DNA of 64,000 nt from Segatella copri (GCF_949820605.1 NZ_CATKVU010000006.1:1038501-1102500); one strand, 5' to 3'; positions 50,766 through 61,085 are shown, numbered from the stretch's first letter. Notes: a model not told the origin generated them from the letters alone. Numbers and translations: made by a program.

Positions 50766-52076
50766 CTAACTGTATCTCCTAGGATAGCGGAAGAGGATGG
50801 CCAGCAGGGCTGCCACACCAATCGCCAGCGGATAATAGAGATAAGGAAGAATATCCATCGGACTGAGATTGGCCAGACCGGCTGCCAGGAGCATCTGCAC
50901 GCCATAAGGAATCAATCCCTGAACCATGCATGAGAAGGTGTCGAGAATGCTGGCTGCCTTGCGGTTGTCTACGCCAAAACGGTCGCCTATCTTTTTCGAA
51001 ATATTTCCTACTGTCAGAATCGCTACCGTATTATTTGCCGTACAGATGTTTACCATCGAAACGAGGGCGGCGATAGAAAGTTCGGCTCCACGCTTGCTGT
51101 TTACGTGGGCTGTAATCTTGTTGATGATGAAATCGATTCCGCCGTTTTCGCGGATGATTTCGAGCATACCACCTGCCATCATGGCGATGATAATGAGTTC
51201 GCCCATGCCGATAATGCCGTTGCCCATGGCTGAGAACCAGCCAAAGAGGTCGTAGCTTCCGGAGGCACCCAGAAGATGACTACCTATGCCGATGGCGCCA
51301 CAGAGTAGGGTGCCCAGAGTGAGAACAGCCATTACATTCATGCCGGCAATAGCGGTAACGAGGACGGTGAGGTAAGGCAATACTTTCATGTATTCTACCT
51401 CGTTGATGTGGGTTGGGGCCTGAAGACCGACTCCCATGACAGAATAGGCGATGAGCACGAGTACGGCGGCCGGAACCACAATCATGGAGTTGACCTTGAA
51501 TTTATCGCTCATCTTGCAGTTCTGCGTCTGCGTAGCAACAACCGTCGTATCGGAGATGAACGAGAGGTTGTCGCCGAAATAAGCGCCACCTACGATGATG
51601 GCGGTCATCATGCCTACGTTAGCATCCATCGAGTGGGCCAGTCCGGCGGCTATCGGAACCAGAGCCACGACGGTTCCCACACTTGTTCCGATAGATACGG
51701 AGATAAAGCAGGCAGCCAGGAAAAGTCCTGGCAGAATCATGCTGGCTGGCAGGATGCTGAGCGCCAGGTTGACGGTTGCATCAACGGCTCCCATCGCCTT
51801 GGCTGATGCGGCAAACGAGCCAGCCAGCACGTAAATCCAGAGCATGAGCATCAGGTTGTTGGCGCCGGCACCCTTGCTGTATGTGTCCACTCGTTTCCTG
51901 ACAGGCATTCCGCCGGAAATAGCCACGGCATAAATGCTCGAAATCATGAACGCTACTGTGAGCGAGAGGCTGGTGTCCTGATGGCTGCTGTCTACCGAAT
52001 ATACGGTAAAAGCCACGATGAGGACAATCAGCAAAAATAATGGCGACAACGCCAGCAAACCTTTTTTATTACTCAT
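50766..52076 (-). CDS. NhaC-family Na+/H+ antiporter
   Basis: A 436-residue polytopic membrane protein with about eleven to twelve hydrophobic segments. NhaC-type features: SIGTSVGTVVALVPIAAGLA, GGAYFGDNLSFISDTTVVA and NICTANNTVAILTVG. Probably exchanges Na+ and H+, although some members move organic acids. Nineteen bases after the uxaA stop, so co-transcription with altronate dehydratase is likely. Confidence 0.85.
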   Translation of the reverse strand: MSNKKGLLALSPLFLLIVLIVAFTVYSVDSSHQDTSLSLTVAFMISSIYAVAISGGMPVRKRVDTYSKGAGANNLMLMLWIYVLAGSFAASAKAMGAVDATVNLALSILPASMILPGLFLAACFISVSIGTSVGTVVALVPIAAGLAHSMDANVGMMTAIIVGGAYFGDNLSFISDTTVVATQTQNCKMSDKFKVNSMIVVPAAVLVLIAYSVMGVGLQAPTHINEVEYMKVLPYLTVLVTAIAGMNVMAVLTLGTLLCGAIGIGSHLLGASGSYDLFGWFSAMGNGIIGMGELIIIAMMAGGMLEIIRENGGIDFIINKITAHVNSKRGAELSIAALVSMVNICTANNTVAILTVGNISKKIGDRFGVDNRKAASILDTFSCMVQGLIPYGVQMLLAAGLANLSPMDILPYLYYPLAIGVAALLAILFRYPRRYS

Positions 52077-52095
52077 ACTTCTTTTTTCTTCTTAA

Positions 52096-53592
52096 TTAAA
52101 GAGTTACTCCATTCTTGAAGATGGAGATTTCACGATAGCCATTATACTCGTTGCGAGCCTCCTCGCCACTTGCTACGGCTATAATCTTATCAATAAACTT
52201 GCTTACCAAGTCTTTCATTTCTACACCTTCTATCAGAGCGCCGGCGTTGAAGTCAATCCAGTTTGGCTTGTTCTTTGCCAAATTGCTGTTGGTAGAAATC
52301 TTCATCGTTGGCACGAAGGTTCCGAATGGGGTTCCGCGACCTGTGGTGAAGAGAATGAGCTGGCAACCTGCTGAAGCCAGAGCTGTGGCTGCTACAAGGT
52401 CGTTACCCGGAGCTGAAAGCAGGTTCAAACCGGTTGTCTCCAGACGGTCGCCATACTGGAGCACGCCGCTTACCGGAGCACGTCCGCACTTCTGGGTGCA
52501 ACCCAAAGCCTTATCTTCGAGGGTTGAGATACCACCTGCCTTGTTACCTGGAGAAGGGTTCTCGCCAACTGGTTCACCATGGCTCAGGAAGTACTCCTTG
52601 AAGTCGTTAATCAGGTGAACGGTCTTGTCGAAGAGTTCCTTATTTTCGCAACGGTTCATCAGAATGGTTTCTGCGCCAAACATTTCCGGTACCTCTGTCA
52701 GGATGCTTGTACCGCCCTGAGCTACGAGCCAGTCGCTAAATTCACCTACCAATGGGTTGGCTGTAATTCCGCTGAAGCCGTCAGAACCGCCACACTTCAA
52801 ACCTACGCGCAGTTTGTTTACCGGAACTTCCTCGCGCTTGTCTTCCTTAGCCTGGGCATAGAGGTTGCGCAGAATCTTCATGCCTTCCTCGAGCTCATCG
52901 CCTTCAACCTTCTGTGTTACAAGAAGTTTGATGCGGTCGTGATCATAGTCGCCGAGCATCTTCATGAAATCATCTGGCTGGTTGTTCTCGCAGCCGAGCG
53001 AGAGAACGAGCACGGCACCTGCGTTTGGATGCAGACAAATATCGCGAAGCACCTTGCGGGTATTCTCATGGTCGCCCGAAAGCTGTGAGCAGCCGAAGTT
53101 GTGGTGCCATGCGTGGATGGCGTCGATGCCTTCGCAGCCTGTTTCTTTCTTGAGGAGTTCTACCAGTTTCTCAGCCACGCCGTTAACGCAGCCCACGGTA
53201 GGAACTACCCATACTTCGTTTCTTACGCCAACTTCGCCATTCTTGCGAACGTAGCCCATGAAGGTGCGGTTTTCCTTAGCGATGTTCAGCTGCTCGTTAA
53301 CCGGGTTGTAGGTATATTCGAGCGTACCGGCAAGATTGGTCTTGAGGTTGTTCTCGTTTACCCATTCGCCCGCCTTGAGATCGGTCTTTGCATGACCAAT
53401 AGGGTAGCCATACTTCAGAATATCTGTACCCTCGGTAGCATCGTTGATGAGCACCTTGTGTCCTGCAGGAGTATCCTGCAATAATGTGATGGTCTTGCCA
53501 TCTACTTCAATCGTTTCACCCTTCTTCATAGGGCGTAAGCAAACCACTACCGAGTCGGCAGGGTTAATCTTGATAAAACTTGATTGTTCCAT
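52096..53592 (-). CDS. uxaA: Altronate dehydratase (UxaA)
   Basis: A 498-residue protein with the N-terminal SAF domain (about 1-95, DSVVVCLRPMKKGETI) and the C-terminal UxaA domain (GYVRKNGEVGVRNEVWVVPTVG, HNFGCSQL, GLKCGGSDGFSGITANP). Cys residues in these motifs likely hold an Fe-S centre. It dehydrates D-altronate to 2-keto-3-deoxygluconate in galacturonate degradation. KdgK and KdgA encoded at 55143-56943 take that product onward. Confidence 0.93.
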   Translation of the reverse strand: MEQSSFIKINPADSVVVCLRPMKKGETIEVDGKTITLLQDTPAGHKVLINDATEGTDILKYGYPIGHAKTDLKAGEWVNENNLKTNLAGTLEYTYNPVNEQLNIAKENRTFMGYVRKNGEVGVRNEVWVVPTVGCVNGVAEKLVELLKKETGCEGIDAIHAWHHNFGCSQLSGDHENTRKVLRDICLHPNAGAVLVLSLGCENNQPDDFMKMLGDYDHDRIKLLVTQKVEGDELEEGMKILRNLYAQAKEDKREEVPVNKLRVGLKCGGSDGFSGITANPLVGEFSDWLVAQGGTSILTEVPEMFGAETILMNRCENKELFDKTVHLINDFKEYFLSHGEPVGENPSPGNKAGGISTLEDKALGCTQKCGRAPVSGVLQYGDRLETTGLNLLSAPGNDLVAATALASAGCQLILFTTGRGTPFGTFVPTMKISTNSNLAKNKPNWIDFNAGALIEGVEMKDLVSKFIDKIIAVASGEEARNEYNGYREISIFKNGVTL

Positions 53593-53682
53593 ACGTAGTC
53601 TGTTTTATATTTATTGTTTATAATTTATAATGTTCCTGTAAGAATATTCTTCCATGCGGAAGCCCTGTTCTGCTCGATAGCC

Positions 53683-54747
53683 TTAGAGCTGGGTTCTGCG
53701 ATAGAAATCTACGTTTTCCTTCATCAGCAGCTCGATAGGCATATAGTTTACCGGCGTAACTTTCTTCTTCAGCACAATGGCCTGGAAGAGCGTGTCTACG
53801 CAGGAGTAACCCTGCATGTAGGCGTGCTGGGCGATGAGGAAAGAGATGCTTCCTTCGCGCAGACAGCGAGCGTTTTTCTCTACCATATCATAGCCCATGA
53901 TCTGAACGGCGCGGCGGTTGGTCTTCAGCAGGAAGTCGCCCACGATGTGCGCCTTTGAAGTCATGGTGATGCAATGGTGGATTTCCGGATGCCCGTCAAA
54001 GAACTTCTCCAGCATTTTGACGAATTCAGCACGTGTGCCGTTCAACGGCAGGTCGAGCATGGTAATCTTCACGTTAGGGAAGTGGTCGTGCATGTAATGG
54101 CGGAATCCTACCTCTCGGTTATCCTGCTGCTTGCTGACCACTCTTCCGTCTTTGGTCTGCCTCATGAGCAGGATTTCATCTTCCTTTGCTGCAAGCATCA
54201 TCAGCATCTTGGCTGCGAAGAAACCGGAACAGAACGAATCCTGGCCGAAGAAAGAGAGCGGACGGAGATCGGGCATATAGGAGTCTAGCAGGATGAATGG
54301 GATGCTTTTGTGATGCAACGCCTCGGTAAACTCGCGGGTTACATCGAGCGATGAAGGCACCACGATGACTCCTTCCGGACTGGCCTCAAGAATCTTGTTG
54401 CCTTCTTCGCGGAACGATTCCTCGCTGGAACGCTCATAGAAACGAATCTCTACTTCGATATGGAAGTCACGTCGAGTATCTTCACATTTTTTTGCGCCTT
54501 CCTCTATTTCCTCCCAGTAAGCCTCCGATTCATGTTTCGGAATCAGTAGGTAGAAGGTATAGGATTTGTTGTAAGCCAGAGCGCTGGCGTACACATTAGG
54601 CTGATAATTCATTTCCTTGAGGGCTTTCTCGACCTTGTCGCGAGCAGGTTTCGACACGTTTGGGCGGTCGTGCAGAACTCGGTCTACGGTTCCAACGGAT
54701 ACGCCAGCTCTCTCGGCAATATCCTTGATTCTGATTTTTTCGGCCAT
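53683..54747 (-). CDS. LacI-family regulator of the uronate genes
   Basis: A 354-residue repressor. The N-terminal HTH spans residues 4-25 (IRIKDIAERAGVSVGTVDRV), the hinge ends near 60 (NVYASALAYNKS), and a periplasmic-binding-type sensor domain follows. Located between uxaA and the divergent kdgK-kdgA, so it very likely controls both, with a uronate or KDG-like inducer (inference). Confidence 0.88.
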   Translation of the reverse strand: MAEKIRIKDIAERAGVSVGTVDRVLHDRPNVSKPARDKVEKALKEMNYQPNVYASALAYNKSYTFYLLIPKHESEAYWEEIEEGAKKCEDTRRDFHIEVEIRFYERSSEESFREEGNKILEASPEGVIVVPSSLDVTREFTEALHHKSIPFILLDSYMPDLRPLSFFGQDSFCSGFFAAKMLMMLAAKEDEILLMRQTKDGRVVSKQQDNREVGFRHYMHDHFPNVKITMLDLPLNGTRAEFVKMLEKFFDGHPEIHHCITMTSKAHIVGDFLLKTNRRAVQIMGYDMVEKNARCLREGSISFLIAQHAYMQGYSCVDTLFQAIVLKKKVTPVNYMPIELLMKENVDFYRRTQL

Positions 54748-55142
54748 TGTTTTTTAGCATTACGGGTCTGGTTGCCTCGCGTGTACTTAATTATATAAGG
54801 AGCCTCTCCTGGGGGCTACGATAGATAAAACGTCGCAGGTACTTCCTAGCTGTGCACAGACCACAATTAGTATTAAGCAATTCTGTTGTGTGCGACCACA
54901 AGTACGAATTTTGCCGCAAATATACAACAATTTTTTGAATTGTGCGAAGACACAGCAACTTTTTTGCACGAAAAACAAAAAAAATTGCGATTTTATTTCG
55001 TTATTCGAGAAATTATGGTTATTTTTGCCCTCGAAATTGAACGACAACTGATAATTGAACTTCATTTCTCTACTGAAAAGTGGAATTTAATTTGTTACTC
55101 ATAACAAACAAAATAAAAACAAAAAAATTAAAACTATCAAAC
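54748..55142. promoter_or_regulatory. Divergent control region of the uronate genes
   Basis: 395 non-coding bases. Candidate regulator sites: TTGTGTGCGACCACAA (54886-54901, imperfect palindrome), TGTGCACA (54851-54858) and TTGTGCGAAGACACAG (about 54940-54955). A minus-strand -7 TATATTTG (54917-54924) serves the regulator and a plus-strand TATTTTTG (55020-55027) serves kdgK. Sites overlapping the regulator promoter suggest autoregulation. Confidence 0.55.
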
Positions 55143-56165
55143 ATGGCAAAAATTGTAACATTGGGCGAGATCATGCTTCGTTTATCACCAGAAGGCAATG
55201 ATCGTTTCATTCAGAGTGAATCACTTCGCATCATCCCTGGTGGTGGTGAGGCTAACGTAGCTGTAAGCTTGGCTAACTATGGTCATGATGCTTACTTCGT
55301 ATCTAAACTCCCTAAGCACGAGATCGGTCAGATTGCTGTCAACGGTCTCCGTCGTTACGGCGTTAACACAGAGTTCATCGCTCGTGGTGGCGACCGCGTA
55401 GGTCTCTACTATGCCGAGACAGGTGCTTCTATGCGCCCATCCAAGGTAATCTACGACCGTGCACACAGCGCAATTGCTGAGGCAGACCCATCTGATTTCG
55501 ATTTCGACAAGATTATGGAGGGTGCCCAGTGGTTCCATTGGAGCGGTATTACTCCAGCTATTAGCGACAAGGCTGCTGAGCTTACCAAGTTGGCTTGTGA
55601 GGCTGCTAAGCGTCACGGCGTAACTGTTTCTGTTGACCTCAACTTCCGCAAGAAGCTCTGGACTTCTGAGAAGGCTATCTCCGTTATGCGTCCTCTGATG
55701 AAGTATGTTGATGTTTGTATCGGTAATGAGGAAGATGCTCAGCTCTGCCTGGGCTTCAAGCCAGATGCTGACGTAGAGGGCGGTAAGACTGATGCTGAGG
55801 GTTACTACGGAATCTTCAAGGGCATGATGAAGGAATTCGGATTCAAGTATGTTGTTTCTACTCTCCGCGAATCTCTCTCTGCTACACACAACGGCTGGAA
55901 GGCTCTTATCTATGATGGTAAGGAATTCTATCAGAGCAAGCACTACGACATCAACCCTATCATCGACCGCGTTGGTGGTGGCGACTCTTTCTCTGGTGGT
56001 CTGATCCACGGTCTTCTTACTAAGGAGACTCAGGGCGAGGCTCTTGAGTTTGCGGTAGCTGCTTCTGCTTTGAAGCATACTATCCCTGGCGACTTCAACC
56101 TGGTATCTGCTGACGAGGTAGAGAGCCTGGCTGGCGGTAACGCTAATGGTCGAGTTCAGAGATAA
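55143..56165 (+). CDS. kdgK: 2-keto-3-deoxygluconate kinase (PfkB family)
   Basis: 340 residues from ATG 55143 (MAKIVTLGEIMLRLSP); the upstream in-frame ATG at 55080 would add a low-quality extension. PfkB signature 1 is in IPGGGEANVAVSLANYG. Signature 2 reads RVGGGDSFSGGL with catalytic Asp281. It phosphorylates KDG to KDPG. Gene order with uxaA and kdgA supports KDG as substrate. Confidence 0.88.
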   Translation: MAKIVTLGEIMLRLSPEGNDRFIQSESLRIIPGGGEANVAVSLANYGHDAYFVSKLPKHEIGQIAVNGLRRYGVNTEFIARGGDRVGLYYAETGASMRPSKVIYDRAHSAIAEADPSDFDFDKIMEGAQWFHWSGITPAISDKAAELTKLACEAAKRHGVTVSVDLNFRKKLWTSEKAISVMRPLMKYVDVCIGNEEDAQLCLGFKPDADVEGGKTDAEGYYGIFKGMMKEFGFKYVVSTLRESLSATHNGWKALIYDGKEFYQSKHYDINPIIDRVGGGDSFSGGLIHGLLTKETQGEALEFAVAASALKHTIPGDFNLVSADEVESLAGGNANGRVQR

Positions 56166-56195
56166 TTATAGTTTAAAGTTTATAGCTGATAGTTG

Positions 56196-56241
56196 ATAGT
56201 TTATAGGCAGTCTTGCTTACGGCGTAGCTCCTATAAACTAT
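56196..56241 (+). other. Intercistronic hairpin between kdgK and kdgA
   Basis: Arms ATAGTTTATAGG and CCTATAAACTAT (12 bp) with a 22-nt loop. The T-run is weak. It may partly terminate or protect the kdgK message; it also resembles a small repetitive element. Confidence 0.5.
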
Positions 56242-56271
56242 AAACTATTCATTGTTAATTAATATAAGGTA

Positions 56272-56943
56272 ATGGCAAAGTTTAGCAAAATGCAGGTTAT
56301 GGCAGCCATGAAAGAGACTGGTATGGTACCTGTTTTCTTCAACAAGGATGTTGAAATCTGCAAGAACGTCATCAAGGCTTGTTACGAGGGTGGCGTACGT
56401 GTTTTCGAGTTTACTAACCGTGGTGACTTCGCTCACGAGATTTTCGGAGAGTTGGTAAAGTGGGCCGACAAGGCTTGTCCTGAGATGATCTTGGGTGCAG
56501 GTACAGTTGTTGATGCCGGTACAGCTTCTCTGTATCTCCAGCTAGGTGCTAACTTCATCGTAGGCCCTAACTTCAACCCAGATATTGCTCCAGTTTGCAA
56601 CCGTCGTCTGGTTCCTTATTCACCAGGTTGCGGTTCTGTAACAGAAATCAATAATGCTCAGGCTGCCGGTTGCGACGTAACCAAGGTATTCCCGGCAGGT
56701 AACGTAGGCGGTCCTTCATTCGTTAAGAACGTAATGGCACCTTTGCGTTGGAGCAACATCATGGTAACAGGTGCCGTAGAACCAACAGAGGAGAATCTTA
56801 CTCCTTGGATCAAGGCTGGCGTTCTCTGCGTAGGTATGGGCTCTAAGCTCTTCCCTAAGGAGACAGTTGCTGCTGGCGACTGGGCTGCCATCACAGCCAA
56901 GTGTCAGGAGGCTCTCGGTTACATCGCGAAGGCTCGCGCTTAA
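56272..56943 (+). CDS. kdgA: KDPG/KHG aldolase
   Basis: A 223-residue class I aldolase cleaving KDPG to pyruvate and glyceraldehyde 3-phosphate. Signatures: [23 protein letters not shown], and the Schiff-base Lys in [14 protein letters not shown]. Completes the route started by UxaA and KdgK. Uronate isomerase and tagaturonate reductase genes are not in this window. Confidence 0.93.
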   Translation: MAKFSKMQVMAAMKETGMVPVFFNKDVEICKNVIKACYEGGVRVFEFTNRGDFAHEIFGELVKWADKACPEMILGAGTVVDAGTASLYLQLGANFIVGPNFNPDIAPVCNRRLVPYSPGCGSVTEINNAQAAGCDVTKVFPAGNVGGPSFVKNVMAPLRWSNIMVTGAVEPTEENLTPWIKAGVLCVGMGSKLFPKETVAAGDWAAITAKCQEALGYIAKARA

Positions 56944-56964
56944 TTTAGAGAATTTTCATTCGAG

Positions 56965-59900
56965 ATGCAAATTTCAGCATCCTTTTTTTCCATGTCGCTA
57001 TCATCAGTTCTGGTGGTGGCGACTCTTTTTCTTTCAGCTTGTTCTCCTGCGAATAAGGCAAGGGTAGATGAGCTGAACGAGCAATCCTATGCTTATCATT
57101 ATCGCAATCTCGATTCTACTAAAGTGCTGGCTGAGAGAGCTTTGAAGCTTTCAGAAAATTATCCCTCAGGCCGTGCCGAAGCCTATAACAACCTTGCCTT
57201 CGTCTGTATAGCCAAGATGGATTACAAGGGTGCCAAGGAATGGCTGAAGAAGATTGAAGAGGAGAGCGATAATCAGATAGAACTCGCTATTGCCGATGTT
57301 CAGAACATGCGACTCTGCCAGAGAGAATCGCACAACAAAGATTTTTATGCTTATCGCGAAAAGGCGATGAGGCGTTTGCGCAGAATTCGCGAAGAGGTGA
57401 ATTCCATGCCCCCGAGGGAAAGCAAACGCGTGATTTATGCGAAATCTGAATTCTATATTGTGGCCGCCACCTATTTTTTTTATGTGGGCTTAGACGAGCC
57501 GATGTTTCAGGAGCTTAACCGCCTGGACCCAGATGAGTTGGAACAGGATTCGGCACAATATCTCAACTATCTTTATAATATAGGTTCGGGCGGAGCTATC
57601 GTCAAGGGAACCGAAAACGAAATCAATCAGGCGGAATTCGACCGGCTGATCAGCTGCTACATGTTGGCTAGCGACCCTGCCCATCCTTATCCTTACTGGC
57701 AGGCTAACGCCCTGCAGTCTATTAGCGAGCACCTCAGAAAAGGAGAGGTGAGCGAATTCCTCATACGCAACAACCTGCCTGCCTTCCAGTATCTCAACAT
57801 CGAGCAGATGCCAAACAATCTGCTGGCAGGCAACTTTGCCCAGCGTGCCCTCAACCTCTTTTCGAGCTACGGAGATGTTTATCAGACTGCCGGAGCCAAC
57901 CGTACGCTGGCTGAATGTTTCTGGGATATCCATGATTATTCTTCGGCGCTCGACTGCCTGAATCATGCCCTGAACGACAACAAGGCGATAGAGCAGGCAC
58001 CCGATCTCGTAGCGTCGATACGTGAAAGACTCTGCCTGGTTTATTCGGCTATAGATGATAAGCAGCAGAGCGATTACAACCGCAATATCTATCTGGATTT
58101 GCAGGACCGTTCGCGACAGGACCGCCAGCTGGAGGCACGTGCCGCGGCACTCGACGAGAACGCCCAGCAGCTCAACCTGATGATTGCTGCCGTGGTGGCG
58201 ATGATTGTGCTCGTGGTGGTTCTGCTCTACGTTTTCGACCACATGAAGCGCAAGAAGATGAAGAACCAGTCGATGGATGAACTGCTTGCACCTTTGCGTG
58301 AGTGGAGCGAGAATAATACTAAGAAAATCAACGAATTAAAAGATAAGCAGGAGGAGGTTCAGGATGAACTGAACGTAACCCGACTGCACATCGAAGAAAA
58401 CAAGAAACGCAATCTGGAACAAAGGGCTAAGATTTCGCTCGTAAACAGCATTACGCCTTTCATCGACCGCATGATTCACGAGGTAAACCGACTCTCCGAA
58501 GGGGGCGAAAGCGATGATGTGCGGCAGGAACGTTGCCAGTATATCGCCGAACTCACAGATAAGATTAACCAATATAACAACGTGCTTACGGAGTGGATTC
58601 AGATGCGCCATGGCTCACTCAACCTGCGTATCGAAAGTTTCCCGCTCCAGCAGCTTTTCGATATTGTAAGCAAGGGCAAGATGAGCTTCCAGATGCAGGG
58701 CGTGAAACTCGATGTAGAACCTACAGATGCCGTGGTCAAGGCCGACCGCATCCTTACGCTCTTCATGATCAATACCATAGCCGATAATGCCCGCAAGTTT
58801 ACACCCGAAGGCGGAAAGGTAACCATTAGCGCCAAGGTTTCTGACTTCGTGGAAATCAGCATCTCAGATACCGGAAAGGGTATGAACGAGGAGCAGCTGG
58901 CGCATGTCTTCGACCGGACCTATACGGGCGGTCACGGCTTCGGACTGCTCAACTGCAAGGGCATCATAGAGAAATATAAGAAGGTGAGTTCGCTCTTTGC
59001 CGGCTGCGAGATTAAGGCAGAAAGCAAGTTGGGCGAGGGAAGCCGCTTCAGTTTCCGTCTGCCTAAGGGCATCGCCCGCCGAACCCATCAGCTGCTGGGC
59101 ATCTTCATCATGCTCTTCGTGCTGTTGTCGGCTTCGGTCCAGCCTTGCGAGGCTAAGAAGGCCAGCGGCATCCGCCAGCGCCACAATCATCTCAAGACGA
59201 ACGTAGATGCCAATCTCCAGCGTGCCGACGATTTTGCAGATAGCGCCTATTTCAGCAATATCAACCGTACCTACCAGCGCACCCTGGCCTTTGCCGATTC
59301 TTCGCGCCATTATCTCAACGCGTTCTATCTATCGAAATATCCCGACGGCAAGTATCTCATGGTGGCTCATCCGGAGGTGGGAATGGCGGCAGAACTCTTC
59401 TGGATACGCTCCGGACTGCCAACCAATTATCACGTCATCCTGGACCTGAGAAACGAGTGTGCCGTGGCTGCCCTGGCGTTGCACCAATGGTCGCTCTACC
59501 AGAGCAACAACAAGGTTTATACCCAGCTGTTCCGCGAGATTAGTGCCGATAATACGCTCGATAATTACGTGCACACGATGCAGCAGAGCGAGAATTCGAA
59601 GACCGTGGCCGTGGTGCTGCTCATCCTGTTGCTGCTGCAGTTGCCGCTGGCTTATTATCTGCTCTATTACCGCCACGTGCTGAGCTACCGGTTTGCCATG
59701 ATTGAACAGACCAAGGCTAAGCGAACCGACGAGGCTGAGCAGGAATCCCTGAAACTGGAGCTGATGACCGATGAGCTGCATAGGGCTGAATATGAGAACG
59801 ATAAGCTTCATATCTCCAATTCCGTGCTCGACAACTGTCTGTCTACGCTCAAGCACGAAACGATGTATTATCCGTCGCGCATCCGCCAGCTTATCGATTC

Positions 59901-60339
59901 GCAGCCCGATGATGTAGATTCGCTCAAGGAACTGGTAGATTATTATAAATCGCTCTATTCTCTGCTCAGCGCCCAGGCGATGGAGCAGGTAGAAGGCAAC
60001 ATCAAGGCAGATGATTTTCTGAACCGCTATCTTGTTTCTCTGATGCGCGGCAATTCCAAGGATTACCATACCGGAGTAGCTGAGATTCCGGGGGCTGCCT
60101 ACGTGAGATATTGGATTGACCAGCAGGATGTGGCCTATGATGCTGCGCTCCATGCCCAGCTCTTCACCCCTCTGACTGGCGATTTGCGCTATCTCCTGTG
60201 CCGGCAGATTGTGAGGGAACTGGGCGAGATTACCAATCTGCGCGGCTGCGGCATCAAGGCTTGCCAGGGCGATAAGGATTGCCTCAGGATAGAGGCCGTG
60301 CTGCCGGCACGCATCAAATGGAAAAGTTTAAAATCATAA
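56965..60339 (+). CDS. Two-part membrane histidine kinase (DUF5112/DUF5113 type)
   Basis: A 1124-residue protein. Lipobox-like signal (LFLSAC), a TPR-like sensor (about 30-400), a membrane helix (about 405-427), a coiled coil, a dimerisation helix with presumed phospho-His505 (RMIHEVNRL), and HATPase_c with N box near 605, DTGKGM near 635 and GGHGFGLL near 655. The kinase core is followed by a second hydrophobic segment (about 712-730), an extracytoplasmic part, a third helix (about 881-902) and a C-terminal cytoplasmic DUF5113 domain. The second segment looks like a signal peptide (ASVQPCEA), as if two proteins had fused. Twenty bases before the response regulator gene. Confidence 0.82.
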   Translation: MQISASFFSMSLSSVLVVATLFLSACSPANKARVDELNEQSYAYHYRNLDSTKVLAERALKLSENYPSGRAEAYNNLAFVCIAKMDYKGAKEWLKKIEEESDNQIELAIADVQNMRLCQRESHNKDFYAYREKAMRRLRRIREEVNSMPPRESKRVIYAKSEFYIVAATYFFYVGLDEPMFQELNRLDPDELEQDSAQYLNYLYNIGSGGAIVKGTENEINQAEFDRLISCYMLASDPAHPYPYWQANALQSISEHLRKGEVSEFLIRNNLPAFQYLNIEQMPNNLLAGNFAQRALNLFSSYGDVYQTAGANRTLAECFWDIHDYSSALDCLNHALNDNKAIEQAPDLVASIRERLCLVYSAIDDKQQSDYNRNIYLDLQDRSRQDRQLEARAAALDENAQQLNLMIAAVVAMIVLVVVLLYVFDHMKRKKMKNQSMDELLAPLREWSENNTKKINELKDKQEEVQDELNVTRLHIEENKKRNLEQRAKISLVNSITPFIDRMIHEVNRLSEGGESDDVRQERCQYIAELTDKINQYNNVLTEWIQMRHGSLNLRIESFPLQQLFDIVSKGKMSFQMQGVKLDVEPTDAVVKADRILTLFMINTIADNARKFTPEGGKVTISAKVSDFVEISISDTGKGMNEEQLAHVFDRTYTGGHGFGLLNCKGIIEKYKKVSSLFAGCEIKAESKLGEGSRFSFRLPKGIARRTHQLLGIFIMLFVLLSASVQPCEAKKASGIRQRHNHLKTNVDANLQRADDFADSAYFSNINRTYQRTLAFADSSRHYLNAFYLSKYPDGKYLMVAHPEVGMAAELFWIRSGLPTNYHVILDLRNECAVAALALHQWSLYQSNNKVYTQLFREISADNTLDNYVHTMQQSENSKTVAVVLLILLLLQLPLAYYLLYYRHVLSYRFAMIEQTKAKRTDEAEQESLKLELMTDELHRAEYENDKLHISNSVLDNCLSTLKHETMYYPSRIRQLIDSQPDDVDSLKELVDYYKSLYSLLSAQAMEQVEGNIKADDFLNRYLVSLMRGNSKDYHTGVAEIPGAAYVRYWIDQQDVAYDAALHAQLFTPLTGDLRYLLCRQIVRELGEITNLRGCGIKACQGDKDCLRIEAVLPARIKWKSLKS

Positions 60340-60359
60340 GAAAATAAAAATATAAGAAA

Positions 60360-61085
60360 ATGGAAAATTTTAAAGTCATCATAGTAGAAGACGTGCCCCT
60401 GGAACTGAAGGGCACAGAGGGTATCTTCAAGAATGATATTCCAGAGGCTGAAATCATCGGTACTGCCGAGAGCGAAATAGCCTATTGGAAACTCATCAAG
60501 CAGCAGTTGCCTGATCTGGTTCTGCTCGACCTCGGACTGGGCGGTTCCACCACGGTAGGCGTAGAAATCTGCCGCCAGACCAAGGAGCAGTATCCTGACG
60601 TGAAGGTGCTCATTTTTACAGGAGAAATTCTGAACGAAAAACTCTGGGTAGATGTGCTCGATGCGGGCTGCGACGGCATCATTCTGAAGAGTGGCGAACT
60701 CCTTACGCGTGGCGATGTGGCGAGCTGCATGGGAGGTAAGAAACTGGTGTTCAACCAGCCTATTCTTCTGAAGATAGTAGACCGTTTCAAGCGGAGCGTA
60801 AACAGCCAGCTGATGCGTCAGGAGGCTCTGGTGAATTATGAGATTGATGAGTATGACGAGCGTTTTCTGCGCCATCTTGCGCTGGGTTACACCAAGGAGC
60901 AGATAACCAACCTGCGCGGAATGCCTTTCGGCGTAAAAAGTTTGGAGAAGCGACAGGCAGAACTTGTTCAGAAACTCTTCCCTGACGGCAACCACGGCAT
61001 GGGCATCAACGCCACCCGCCTGGTGGTAAAAGCCTGCGAGCTCCGCATCCTCGATATTGACCATCTGCAGGCAGATGAAGAATAA
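60360..61085 (+). CDS. Response regulator with LuxR-like output domain
   Basis: A 241-residue protein. Receiver domain with acidic pocket E10/D11, phospho-acceptor D57 (LVLLDLG), LIFTG and a Lys in GIILKSG. The C-terminal HTH has FLRHLALGYTKEQITNLRG and SLEKRQAELVQKLFP, similar to NarL/LuxR output domains. Partner of the upstream kinase by position. Confidence 0.88.
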   Translation: MENFKVIIVEDVPLELKGTEGIFKNDIPEAEIIGTAESEIAYWKLIKQQLPDLVLLDLGLGGSTTVGVEICRQTKEQYPDVKVLIFTGEILNEKLWVDVLDAGCDGIILKSGELLTRGDVASCMGGKKLVFNQPILLKIVDRFKRSVNSQLMRQEALVNYEIDEYDERFLRHLALGYTKEQITNLRGMPFGVKSLEKRQAELVQKLFPDGNHGMGINATRLVVKACELRILDIDHLQADEE

